64,000 nt of DNA from Cervus elaphus. Lineage: Eukaryota > Chordata > Mammalia > Artiodactyla > Cervidae. The stretch spans positions 101,133,152 to 101,197,151 of the forward strand of contig NC_057832.1 in the NCBI RefSeq assembly GCF_910594005.1. Direction: 5' to 3'. Positions 34,215 through 44,168 of this stretch are shown here, piece after piece. Below the pieces are notes generated by a model. It searched no databases. It was not told the DNA's origin and saw only the letters and a program-made list of their open reading frames with translations. Position 1 is the first letter of the stretch. Each line of letters starts with the position of its first letter. A program made the position numbers and the translations under genes.

Positions 34215-34793
34215 TCAGTTTAAGCCTGAATTTTGCAATAAGGAGCTCATGATCTGAGCCAAGTCAGCTCCAGGTCTTATTTTTGCTGATTGTATACATC
34301 TTTCTCCATCTTTGACTTCAAGGAACATAATCAGTCTGATTTTGGTATTGATGGTGATGTCCATGTGTAGAATCATCTCTTTGAGTTGTTGGAAAAGGGT
34401 GTTTGCTATGACTGGCGTGTTCTTTTGAGAAAGCTCTGTTAGCCTTTGCCTTGCTTCATTTTGTACTTCAAGGTCAAACTTGCATGTAATTCCAGATGTC
34501 TCTTGACTTCCTACTTTTGCATTCCAATCCCCTATGATGAAAAGGACATCTTTTTTTGGTTTTAGTTCTAGAAGGTGTAGCTTTTTATAGAACTCGTTAA
34601 CTTCAACTTCTTCAGCATCAATTGTTGGGGCATAGACTTGGATTACTGTGGTATTAAATGGTTTGCCCTGGAAATGAATCGAGATCATTCTGTTGTTTTT
34701 GAAGTTACACCCAAGTACTGCTATTTGGACTCTCTTGTTGAGTATGAGGGCTACTCCATTTCTTCTAAGGGATTGTTGCCCACAGTAGTACAT
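34215..34793 (-). pseudogene. BovB APE-type endonuclease remnant
   Basis: An open stretch of 192 codons with the C-terminal two thirds of the APE-like endonuclease. A VYAPT motif is followed by IIGDWNAKVG, whose Asp and Asn belong to the catalytic site (coded at about 34515-34530). Downstream the frame diverges. The usual terminal Ser-Asp-His motif is not in frame, because a base is missing near 34260 ('gagccaagtc'). The N-terminal part with the catalytic Glu lies outside this frame. It is non-functional. Confidence 0.8.
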
Positions 34794-35094
34794 ATCATGG
34801 TCCTCTTATTTAAATTCCCCCATTCCCATCCATTTTAGTTCACTGATTCCTGTGATGTAGATGTTCATGCTTGGCATCTCCTGCTTGACCACATCCAGTT
34901 TACCTTGATTCATGGACCTAATATTCCAGGTTCCTATGTAATATTGTTCTTTACAGCATCAGACTTTACTTTCACCACCAGACACATTCACAACTGAGTG
35001 TTGTTTCCACTTTGGCCCAGCCACTTCATTCTTTCTGGAGCTATTAATAATTGCCATCTGCTTCTCTAGTAGCATGTTGGACATCTTTTGACCT

Positions 35095-35119
35095 GGGCAG
35101 GGCGGCGGGGTGGGGGGGG
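35095..35119 (+). other. G-quadruplex-like tract inside BovB
   Basis: Four G runs of 3, 3, 4 and 8 separated by 2, 4 and 1 bases (35095-35119) satisfy the G3+N1-7 rule exactly. The tract replaces normal BovB 5'-region text and probably arose by local expansion. Confidence 0.6.
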
Positions 35120-35342
35120 AGCGCATCTTCTGGTGTCATATCTTCTTGCGTTTTCATAATGTCTATGGGGTTCTTCAGGCAAGAAAACTGAAGTACTTTG
35201 CCATTGCCTCCTCCAGTGGGCCATATTTTGTCAGAACTTTTCACGATGACCTGTCCATTTTGCGTGGCCCGGTACAGCATGACTCATAGCTCATTGAGTT
35301 ATGCAAGTGCCCCGCTTCACCACCACAAGGCTATGATCCATG

Positions 35343-36195
35343 AAGGCATTTGAATACCTCCTTTGTGTATAATACAGTTCTAAACTGAAAGTTCTAAATC
35401 CACATCATGAAAGATGAGGATAAGGTCCTGCTCTCAAAGACTTTATGTTCCAGTGATAAAACTTATACATAATATAATTTAAAAACCCAGTGTCATATAA
35501 ACAGACGGATCAGAAGAGTGGTATGGATACCAAGAGTTAAAAGTTCAAGGCAGGGTAATGAGGGATGGGGGAGGATGCTAAAGTAGCAAGGGGGGCTTCC
35601 AGGGAGATAGGAAATTTAATATAGGTCTTGAAGAGGAGGAAGCTAACCACCAGAGTATGTTTTTAGTTTAACCCCACTTGCCTAAAAATGAAATTAACAA
35701 AACTAGAAGTGTATTAAATGCAGATAGAAATTGTTGGAAGTATACGAGCAAATTGGGAGGAGGGAGTGCCGTAGGGGAGGGGAAGGAAGGTCTAGAGTTC
35801 ATAGAAACTTGCAGTTTCTGCTGTACATACACTTCTATATTGTTCAAATATTTTCCCAAAGAGAAGGTAGTCATGCATTACGTTGTTTAAATAAAATACA
35901 CAACATTAAAAAAAAAAAAAAAGAAAGAAATACACAACATTTACACAAAGAATTGTAGAGCAAAAGGAAGAAGATATTCCAGGTGAGAAGAACCGCTTGA
36001 GTCAATGCCTGAGGGTTGAGAAATACAGGGTACTTTTGGGGAACAGTGCACAGACTAGTGGGACCAGCTCAGCAGGGAGGTAGTAGGATCATAGATTGGG
36101 GCCAGTGGAGAAAGGCTATGAATGCAAGACCTAGGAGTGTGAACCTTTCACCTTTGACCAGAAGCAGCAAAGAACCTTTGAAGCATTTGGTTTGG
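35343..36195 (-). repeat. L2 LINE relic, antisense
   Basis: 'catttgaatacctcctttgt' (3' end), 'caaagactttatgttccagt' and, after a less recognisable stretch (35660-35945), 'agatattccaggtgagaaga' and 'gagaaaggctatgaatgcaa' follow antisense L2. Confidence 0.5.
35894..35941 (+). mobile_element. Poly(A)-only insertion with 14-bp duplication
   Basis: AAATACACAACATT occurs at 35894-35907 and 35928-35941. Between them lies only a 15-A run, a G, three A and a G. This is the same anatomy as at 2810-2870: TSD plus A-tail with no element body. Confidence 0.6.
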
Positions 36196-36212
36196 GCTCA
36201 CTAATATAGCGG

Positions 36213-36413
36213 TGGGGCTCCCCAGGTGTCTCAGTAGTAAAGAATTCACGTGCCAGTGCAGAAGACACAGGAGATGGGGGCTCGATCCCTGGGTCTGGAA
36301 GATTCCCTGGAGGAGGAAATGGCAACCCACTCTAGAAAAATCCCATAGACAGAGGAGCCTGGTGGGCTACAGTCCATGGGGTCACAGAGAGTCAGAATGA
36401 GTACACACAATAC
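36213..36413 (+). mobile_element. Bov-tA SINE
   Basis: It starts 'ggggctccccaggtgtctca', with the B-box region at about 36278 ('gggctcgatccctgg') and the Bov-A body to 'gagtcagaatgagtacacac'. AATATAGC before and AATACAGC after it may be a diverged TSD. Confidence 0.88.
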
Positions 36414-36465
36414 AGCTATTCAAGGATTAATTTAATAGTGACCATACTTGATGACCCAGAAAGTT

Positions 36466-36680
36466 GTGCATGCGTGCTGAGTCGCTTAAGTCATGTCCAA
36501 CTCTTTCAAACGCCATGGACCGTAGCCCACCAGGCTCCTCTATCCATGGGATTCTCCAGGCAAGAATACTGGAATGGATTGCCATTTCTTCCTCCAGGGG
36601 ATCTTCCCAACCCAGGGGTCGAACCCGAGTCTCTTACGTCTCCTGCATTGGCAAGTAGATTCTTTACCACTAGTGCCACA
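36466..36680 (-). mobile_element. Bov-tA SINE, 13-bp TSD
   Basis: A minus-strand copy, tRNA head at 36680, Bov-A terminus at 36466. GACCCAGAAAGTT flanks it at 36453-36465 and 36681-36693. It faces the plus-strand copy 52 bp upstream. Confidence 0.94.
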
Positions 36681-36693
36681 GACCCAGAAAGTT

Positions 36694-39146
36694 AGATAGT
36701 ATGAATTCAGTTCTACCTATCTTGCTCACCGTGAATGTCCTTTAAAATTTCTTTTATAGTAACTGCAGCTAGAAAGGCTCTGACTTTCACAAACCTAATG
36801 TTAGACTTTTCAAGAACCACTGAAAGATAGAAATGCTGTCAAATGCAATTGGGGAGCAGCCACTTATACTTGATCCACAGTATTAATTTCGCCATAAATC
36901 TTTGTGTAATGTTTGACATCTATGATGAATAATTAAAATGTATGAGGGAGATTTCAATCCCTAGCATATAAGAAATGACTGAATCAAATTTGTAAAATTC
37001 CAGTGAAAATTACTTGATTTTAAAAATGAAAGTCAGATGTATTCCATAACATGGTATTTGTTTTAGTTAGTTTGTCCTTTCTTTGGGTGAATTGGCAAAA
37101 TCAATATTTTCTTTAAACATGTGATTGTAATTATAATACTATTCAAACACTATATGTGTATACACTATATTTTATTCATACACACACACACAAACGTATT
37201 CATACAACAGACACAGTATTACAAAAATCTGTAACTACCTAGGAGTGGGAAATAAACTAACCTACAAGCCAATCTTGAAGAAAACATTAAATCTAATATG
37301 AGGAAAAATACTGTTGCTAGTTGAATCTTGAGTCATGCATTGTGGCTCATTTTAGAGGATTGGATTCTGGGTGAGATGAATTTCTTTATTGACCAATAAA
37401 TGGAAGAGAGATACATCAGAGACTAGAATGATGATGTGAGTTAGGTTTGTAAAAACATGGTCTTCATCTAGTGTAAATTATCTTGTAACCAGAAGTGATG
37501 TTTGAGGAAGAAACTGACAATTGCATTTAGTTTTTTCAGTTTTCACTTTCTTTCCTTTACAAACTTTAAAGACTTTTAATCCCCCATCTTTCCCCTCACC
37601 ATCACCACCCCACTCAGTCCGTCCTTTTTTTAGAGAGGCAGATGGCATTCTTAATAGACAAAATTGAGTTTCCCTGCCTGATGAAGGGAAAAACAAGTAT
37701 GAGGGGACAAGAAGGGTCCAAAAAGCTTTATTAATTATGTGGAAAGAAAAATTCCTGATTTCACATGTGGTTGCATTTTCCTCAGAACCCATTCTCTGGT
37801 TTTCTTAATCCTTCTTTATCTTTTAAAATTACTTTGTGGCCTTTCTTCCCATCACAAGGATAAGGGCAGCACAAGATATCTGACCTCCATGTGTTGGGTA
37901 CAGGCAGGAATGCAAGATGAGCCTGTGCCTTATAAGATTAGATAGCCTCATACGAATTTTAGGAAGATAATTTTTAGAATTAAAAAAAAAAATCCTTACA
38001 AAAAATCTTCTAGAACAAAAAGAGAATCTTCTCATCATGTTAATGTAGTTCTTAACACTGATTTTATCAACTTAATCCAGTAAATATGTACTACTATCTG
38101 CCAAGTTGAATTTTTGAAATTGCATGTAGCCTTGATAGAATTGTGTTAATCAACACGGTTACAGAGAGTACAGAATCTCAGCTTCTAGTACAATTCAAAC
38201 AGAGGAAGTCTGTTCTCTGCCTTTCTCTCCTCTTGTTTCCATTTCTGTCTGTCTTTCCTCCCCAGTCTGCCTTCTTCCCTGAGAGACAGGCACCCTATAT
38301 GTATCTTCATCTGGGAACAAATGCATTGTTTGAATTGTATCTAAGTCTGAAACTCCATAGTTGAAAAAAATTTCTTCCTAAGTCTGATGTTCTCTTACAC
38401 ATGGAAAGAAGATGGAGCTTCTGTGAATAACAACAGCTTAAGCAAAGGCTGAGAAAGGATGTTTATGAGTGCAGAGTTGGCGAGAAGGTCATTCTAAGTA
38501 GGAAAAATGAGAGCTGATTTCGTAATCACACAAAACCTTTTTTAAAGAGAGGAAGGAGTGGGGATTGGTGAAGAATTGATATGCTAAAATGATGCTGAGA
38601 GTTAGGAAATATTCTGGACTGAAAAATTAACTACCCTCAGTTTATGTATTTGTACATCAACATATTTGAGATGAAATGTAGAAAAATATGCAAAAACATA
38701 AATACCACTCTGCTGATGCTATTACAGGTCCTGCAAAGTAAAGGAACAAATACCCCATTCATTTCCAGTTGACATCAGATAGTTTATCAATGGTTTGTGA
38801 CCTAAAGTAAACTTATTATCTTCAATTCAGTTTTGCTTCCCATCTCAGTTCAGGAATAAAACTTTGATGTTTCTTATTTATATAATATTTTTCATTAAAT
38901 TTAATTTTATTTAAAAATATATAAACATTCAACACAGTTTATAACAAAAACTGTATTTACTTCCATGAAATAATTATTACAATATATAAGTTTTTTTTGT
39001 TGTATTTATAATAGTTTTCCTATGTTCATATATTACTGTACTTGCTCCTAAAAATTATCTTTTCTTGACCTATTTTAAACTATTATACATACTCCAATAT
39101 TTTACTTTTATGATTAAAAAATATAATATTTTGTGGGCATAAAAAA
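36694..39146. other. No gene recognised
   Basis: About 2.4 kb, AT-rich, with a short CA run at 37181-37193 and very AT-rich sequence at 38870-39060. The 104-codon minus-strand frame at 37478-37792 is Lys/Gly-rich with no recognisable domain or splice sites. Confidence 0.4.
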
Positions 39147-39378
39147 GGGGGGTCTTCCCTGGTGGCTTAGTTGAGAATCTGTCTGCAGGAGACTCATGTT
39201 CAATCCCTGGGTTGGGAAGATCCCTGGAGAAGGACATGGCAACCCACTTCAGTATTGTTGCCTGGAGAATCCATGAACTGAGGAGCCTAGCAGTACAGCC
39301 CCTGGGGTCACAAACAGTCAGACATGACTGAGCGACTAACACTTTCACTTTCCCTTTTTCACTTAAAAAAAAAAAAAG
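39147..39378 (+). mobile_element. Bov-tA SINE with A-tail
   Basis: It starts 'ggtcttccctggtggcttag', has a shortened tRNA region, then the Bov-A body and terminus 'gagcgactaacactttcact', followed by a 13-A run at 39365-39377. Confidence 0.88.
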
Positions 39379-39988
39379 ATTGATATGTGTTTCTTCTTTT
39401 TTTGTATCCAGCAGCTAAATTTAGAGGTTCTGCCTTATATCACAAACAATCCTTATTGGTACAAAAGTTGATGTGTTAGGGGCCATAGATACTTCTTGTC
39501 CTTTAAGCCTTATTTATGAACTTTTTGTCAATTGTTTCCTAATGTCCCTCATATTAGCTTGCCAGCAATAAGCAAAAATAAAGCTGGGACTGTGTCAAAA
39601 AAATTCACTGGCCCACATTCATCCTTCTACAGCAGAGTTTACTCAATTGTGTTCCCCATTCAGCTACCGTGCCCGCCAACGGAAACAGCTAGTTGTTGTC
39701 TGAAATGAAGAATAATTGGAAACATGGTGCCTGTTTCTTTTCCTGCAAGTAACAATTCATCCATTTAATATTCTTTTGGTGCTCTTGAATTCTGTGCTAG
39801 ACAGTGTTGTGTTCGCTGTTCAGTTGAAGCCAAATGGAGAAATGTTAACCTTCTATCCTGCCCTGACCCTTCAATGGAAACTGACCAGTGACCCCTGGCA
39901 CCTCTACCTAGAGTTAGTTATAAGCAGCACTAGCAGCTTTATGTAAGTAAATTGACATCAAGCTGGAAAATGCTAGGCCAGAAGGGAT
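39379..39988. other. No gene recognised
   Basis: Unique-looking sequence, no exon or repeat named. Confidence 0.35.
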
Positions 39989-40000
39989 AATAACAATTCT

Positions 40001-40406
40001 CAGTTCAGTTCAATCTCTCAGTCGTGTCCGACTCTTTGTGACCCCATGAATTGCAGGACGCCAGGCCTCCCTGTCCGTCACCAACTCCCGGAGTCTACCC
40101 AAACCCATGTCCATCTAGTTGGTGACACCATCCAGCCATCTCATCCTCTATTGTCCCCTTCTCCTCCTGCCCCCAATCCCTCCCAGCACCAGGGTCTTTT
40201 CCAATGAGTCAATTCTTCACATGAAGTAGCCAAAGTACTGGAGTTTCAGCTTCAACATCAGTCCTTCCAATGAACACCCAGGACTGATCTCCTTCAGGAT
40301 GGACTGGTTGGATCTCCTTGCAGTCCAAGGGACTCTCAAGAGTCTTCTCCAACACCACAGTTCAAAAGCATCAATTCTTCGGCGCTCAGCTTTCTTCACA
40401 GTCCAA
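40001..40406 (-). mobile_element. BovB 3' end, 12-bp TSD
   Basis: The last ~400 bp of BovB on the minus strand. It starts with the codons for the WTVKKAERRR-like segment and ends in a 'gattgaactgaactg' tail. AATAACAATTCT flanks it at 39989-40000 and 40407-40418. Confidence 0.94.
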
Positions 40407-40448
40407 AATAACAATTCTAGGAGATAACATTTCTAACTATTATGAGCC

Positions 40449-40521
40449 TGTGTATGTTAGTCACTCAGTCGTGTCTGACTCTTTGTGACCCCATGGACTG
40501 TAGCCCACCACCAGGCTCCTT
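40449..40521 (-). mobile_element. Truncated Bov-A terminus
   Basis: About 73 bp of the minus-strand Bov-A/BovB-like terminus (tgtatgttagtcactcagtc to ccaccaccaggctcc). It is joined to a MIR on its right. Confidence 0.75.
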
Positions 40522-40640
40522 ACTCTATAGATAAAGATAGAAAGCCCAGAAAGGTTAAGTAACTTGCCCAAGGTCACTCTGCCAGCAAACCATAGAACAG
40601 ACTGTCTGGTTTCATCATCTTTCTTCTGCACCCTAACCAC
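40522..40640 (-). repeat. MIR SINE, antisense
   Basis: 'gaaaggttaagtaacttgcc', 'caaggtcactctgccagcaa' are antisense MIR core. MIR text may also continue left of the Bov-A remnant. Confidence 0.65.
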
Positions 40641-40986
40641 AGTATGTTCTCACCTTTTATGGCCAAATACATGATTGATTTTGTAAGTGTTCCATCCACA
40701 CATAAAAAGATTGCATATTCTCTTTTTGTAAGGTAAAAATTTATACTATATACCAACCACACATATATAGTCATATATACCTGCTTGTATACCAAACATA
40801 GATTATATCATTATAGTCTTCCATATTCTCATTTGTTTTGACTTCATATTATATAAAATTTTGAAAGAGGTAACTATTACTGTGACAACCATAGTAGTAG
40901 TTACCATCAAATTCTGCTTGTCTTTCTGGTAATTTTGATTTTTACAAAACTTTTGTGCTATTTTTTAGTTCTCCATATCTGACAAC

Positions 40987-40987
<1 letters not shown>

Positions 40988-41018
<31 letters not shown>

Positions 41019-41020
41019 AT
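40988..41020. repeat. TG microsatellite
   Basis: An uninterrupted run of about 15 TG units preceded by atata. Confidence 0.9.
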
Positions 41021-41574
41021 TTATGTTTATATCTGCACCACAGGAAATTGAGCTGACTGCATATAAAATCATTCCCAAATAATAGTGGCTTAAATAAATA
41101 GAAATGTATTTTTCTCAAACATGAAAAACACCTGATAGTGAAAGAAGCCCAGGACTGGTAACGGGGCTCCTTGGTCGTTTAGAATGCAAGCTCTCTGTGT
41201 CTTTCTGCTCTACCGCCTTTAGCAAGTGGTGTTTATCGCCAAGTCCCCATTGCAAGACAGTTCCTGTAGCTTCAGCAATAATATACATATTCCAGTCAGG
41301 AAGAGGGAAAAAAAAAAGAAAAGAATAACTTCCAGGCTTAACCCACTAACCTTTGCTTACAATGTGTTGTCCACCCTTAATTGTAAAAGAGGATGGAAAA
41401 TATTCTATTTGTATTGGAACACACTGCTGTGACAAATTAAAATGATATTTGCTAGCAAGGGTGACAAGGAATGGGCCTAGGCATCTTGCACTCTCTGCCA
41501 TAGTGCCTTTAATCATTCCATCCTCTTCTTCCTTTCTAATGTTTCTGGCCTTAAATTTGATATTAATATTGCCA
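41021..41574. other. No gene recognised
   Basis: 41080-41270 resembles an old mammalian repeat ('atagtggcttaaataaatag', 'gcccaggactggtaacgggg') whose family I cannot name. The rest is unassigned. Confidence 0.3.
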
Positions 41575-41586
41575 TTCATGCTTTTG

Positions 41587-41798
41587 GGTTCCCCTGGTAG
41601 CTCAGATGGTAAAGAATCTGCCTGCAATGCAGGAGACCCACATTTGATCCTTGGGTCAGGAAGATCCCCTGAAAATGGGAATGGCTAACCCACTCCAGTG
41701 TTCTTGCCTGGAGAACTCCATGGACAAAGGAGCCTGGCAGGCTACAGTCTATGGGGTCACAAAGAGTCCGACATGACTGAACAATGAACACTTTCACT
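41587..41798 (+). mobile_element. Bov-tA SINE, 12-bp TSD
   Basis: A full-length plus-strand copy from 'ggttcccctggtagctcaga' to 'gaacaatgaacactttcact'. TTCATGCTTTTG flanks it at 41575-41586 and 41799-41810. Confidence 0.95.
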
Positions 41799-41810
41799 TT
41801 CATGCTTTTG

Positions 41811-42056
41811 TAATTGCCTGTTTATTTTCAAACTTCCTCACTTTATTTGAAGTTAATTTCTTATACATAGTTTAATTCTGTTTTCTGAGCCCAATCTGAA
41901 AGTTTTTTAAAAGGGAAATGCAACTCAAATTTTTAGTAGTCACTGATATATTTATTTTTATTCATTCTTTTTTATTTTTATTGCTTATTATACTTCATTG
42001 TTGTTTCCTCCCCAACCCACCTTGTTTTCCTTAGGTTTACTGGCTTGATCCTTTTT
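41811..42056. other. No recognised feature
   Basis: AT-rich, no repeat or exon named. Confidence 0.35.
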
Positions 42057-42065
42057 AAAAAGCTT

Positions 42066-42174
42066 TTTCAGGGACATCTCTAGTGGTCCAGTGGTTAAGA
42101 CTCTGTGCTTCCACTGCAGGGAGCGCAGATTCGACTCCAGTTCAGGGAACTAAGATCCTGCATGCTGCTTGGTG
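42066..42174 (+). mobile_element. CHR-type tRNA SINE
   Basis: 'tctagtggtccagtggttaa', 'gattcgactccagttcaggg' and 'aactaagatcctgcatgctg' are the CHR SINE in sense. AAAAAGCTT occurs at 42057-42065 and 42175-42183, a possible TSD, though part may be A-tail. Confidence 0.8.
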
Positions 42175-42410
42175 AAAAAGCTTCTCCCCCTTTGTTAAGT
42201 TCAAAATTTTCCTATGACTTGCTTACTTCTCTTAAATAAATAAATGCATATTTCTGACTGAGTAACTGGTATCCCTGTATCTCAGAGATTCATCGTGAAT
42301 ATGATGAGGAAGAAATGTAATTTATTTCTTCCATAGTGAGGTAAGGTCATTGGCACCAAACACTAATTAAGAAAGTTTGTTTTCCTCATTCCCTTCAATA
42401 TCACCTGTAG

Positions 42411-42647
42411 ACAGCAATGAACTCTCTTAAGTGGAGCTGGAGATGAGCCCAGTTTCGACTGAGCACCATTCCTATGCACAGCACTTTCCAGATTCCTATC
42501 AGAGTGTAACTATTGAAGCAAAAAAGAAAGCTGTTATCCTGGATTCTAAAAGTCCACATGGAATGAATTATGACGAGTATCCATCCTTACATCTCTCTGA
42601 GTCTCTCCTGGATGCAAAACAAGATACCATGGGGGATAAAGCCAACA
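42411..42647 (+). CDS. Candidate first coding exon of an unidentified gene
   Basis: This is the only stretch with the signals of a real exon. A CACTAAT branch-like site (42361-42367) and a pyrimidine-rich stretch lead to the acceptor AG at 42409-42410. A GTGAGT donor starts at 42648. Frames entering from the left are closed by a stop, including TAA at 42428-42430 in the coding frame. Translation would therefore begin at ATG 42443 (G at -3) and run 68 codons with a split codon (phase 1) into the donor. The intronic frame closes five bases later. An upstream ATG (42417) opens an overlapping short frame ending at 42446. The peptide (MSPVSTEHHS..., ending ...MGDKAN) is hydrophilic, with no signal peptide, membrane segment or domain that I recognise. 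It could be the N-terminal tail of a transporter, receptor or nuclear protein. A chance frame remains possible. Confidence 0.5.
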
Positions 42648-43228
42648 GTGAGTGACATTGCAGTCCACTTTGTGGCTTGCTATCCTCTGTGTATGTGTTT
42701 TAAAAAGTTTTAAAACTTTTTTCAGTGTAAGGCTTGAGTTCTACAAAGTTTGTGGTAGTTCTATAAGAAACTTGCCTATGAAATTTAGATTACTTGGCGA
42801 AATTATTAAACCATTTTTGGATAACTTTTATGTTTACATGAATATATTACTTCTGAAAGGAACCTTTTTTTCCCCTCATCTGGCTCCAAATTATATCTTT
42901 CACTTCATACCACAGCAGTATACTTGTTCCCAAGAGCAATCAAGGATCCTAAAATCAAACAAATGGTACATGTTACCATCTAGGCAGAAATTTTGCTGTT
43001 TTTACCATGCTAAATCAAAGTTTTGTTAAAGCCATATAACTTCTACACAACTTCAACATTCTAGTTTATGTCTTTTAAAAAAATTATTATTTTAGGATTC
43101 CTGTGGGTATGATGTAGCTACAAATGGGCATATGGTTTGATAAATCCTAGAATAACAATTTTATACAGCAAACTATTTGTACTGTACAAAATTTTATGTA
43201 TATATATAATCAAATAAATATACCTGTT
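42648..43228. other. No gene recognised; chance frame downstream of the candidate exon
   Basis: If the exon is real this is intron. A 125-codon plus-strand frame (42652-43029) is AT-driven, hydrophobic-residue-rich and without motifs or splice sites. I treat it as chance. Confidence 0.4.
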
Positions 43229-43239
43229 AGGTATAAGAA

Positions 43240-43564
43240 GGCTCGGTCCCCAGTAGCTCAGCTGGTAAAGAATCTGCCTGCAATGCAGGAGACCCTAGTT
43301 CTGTTCCTGGGTTGGGAAGATCTGCTGGAGAATGGAATGGCTACCCACTTCAGTATTCTTGGGCTTCCCTGGTGGCTCAGCTGGTAAAGAATCCGCCTGC
43401 AATGCAGGAAGCCTAGGTTCAATTCCTGGGTTAGGATGATCCCCTGGAGAAGGGATAGGCTACGCACTCCAGTGTTCTTGCCTGGAGAATTCCATGAGGA
43501 CAACAGCACATCGGGTCACAGGGGTCGCAAAGAGTCAGATATAGACTGAGCAACTTTCACTTTC
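43240..43564 (+). mobile_element. Bov-tA SINE with two tRNA-like heads, 11-bp TSD
   Basis: A first tRNA head with part of the body (43243-43363, ending 'cttcagtattcttggg') is followed by a second full head (43365, 'ggcttccctggtggctcagc') and the Bov-A body. It is one insertion, because AGGTATAAGAA flanks the whole at 43229-43239 and 43565-43575. Confidence 0.93.
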
Positions 43565-43575
43565 AGGTATAAGAA

Positions 43576-44073
43576 ACTCTCCACCTTGAAACATTTGGGT
43601 TGCAATATTTGTCCCTGAGTCTCTCTGTCCCTTTATTATAGAATGGAGTGACCCCTTATTTTGCCACTCATTATATAATAATGGAGCAAAGAGACAAAGT
43701 TTCAGTTCTGTTGTTGGAAGTGCTTCCTTCCTATCATCACTGTTTCCTACATTTTAGGCAAAGGGAGCAAGGCATGGTGTCATAGGAAGTGAATAATTAA
43801 TAGATTAATATACTTAAAATCTACCACTTCTTCCTCTTCTTAAGTATTTGTCCTCTGGTATTGATTATGGATGAGGCTGGCCTCACTTCATCCCTGGGAA
43901 GTGAGAGAGACTTGAGAGAGAAAAATGCCTGAGGAAAATTAAAATTGTTTTAGGAAAATATACATAAATAAGTGTAATAAATATATATATGTAAAATAAA
44001 TACACATGAATAAGCATTTATTATATTTGAACATTAAAATTTATTGGCATATAATGTGAGTTTAATGGTTACT
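43576..44073. other. No recognised feature
   Basis: AT-rich sequence including a TA-rich stretch at 43975-44000. Confidence 0.4.
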
Positions 44074-44084
44074 AATGTTGAGTG

Positions 44085-44157
44085 TGGCGTGCTGTGACTC
44101 ATGGGGTTGCAAAGAGTCGGACACGACTGAGTGACTGAACTTAACTGAACTGAACTG
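44085..44157 (+). mobile_element. 73-bp BovB insertion with 11-bp TSD
   Basis: Only the BovB terminus is present: 'tggcgtgctgtgactcatgg', 'gttgcaaagagtcggacacg', then a tail of ctgaactgaa. AATGTTGAGTG flanks it perfectly at 44074-44084 and 44158-44168, so it is a complete insertion, not a broken longer copy. Confidence 0.92.
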
Positions 44158-44168
44158 AATGTTGAGTG

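Larger units (their letters stand above)
32119..35342 (-). mobile_element. Near full-length BovB LINE (RTE), degenerate
   Basis: About 3.2 kb of continuous minus-strand BovB, from a 5' end near 35342 ('catggatcatagccttgtgg' on its strand) through endonuclease, linker and RT to the 3' end at 32119. It keeps the order of the family, which normally encodes one ORF2 with an APE-type endonuclease and a reverse transcriptase. Frames are broken many times, so it is a relic. L2 sequence starts directly beyond its 5' edge. I found no clear TSD. Confidence 0.92.

Noticed and set aside
37478..37792. 104-codon Lys-rich minus-strand frame
   Set aside because: No motif, no splice signals, low-complexity composition. 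Not supported as an exon.
42652..43029. 125-codon plus-strand frame just after the candidate exon
   Set aside because: Low-complexity AT-driven composition, no domain, no splice sites. It begins inside the proposed donor region. Treated as chance.
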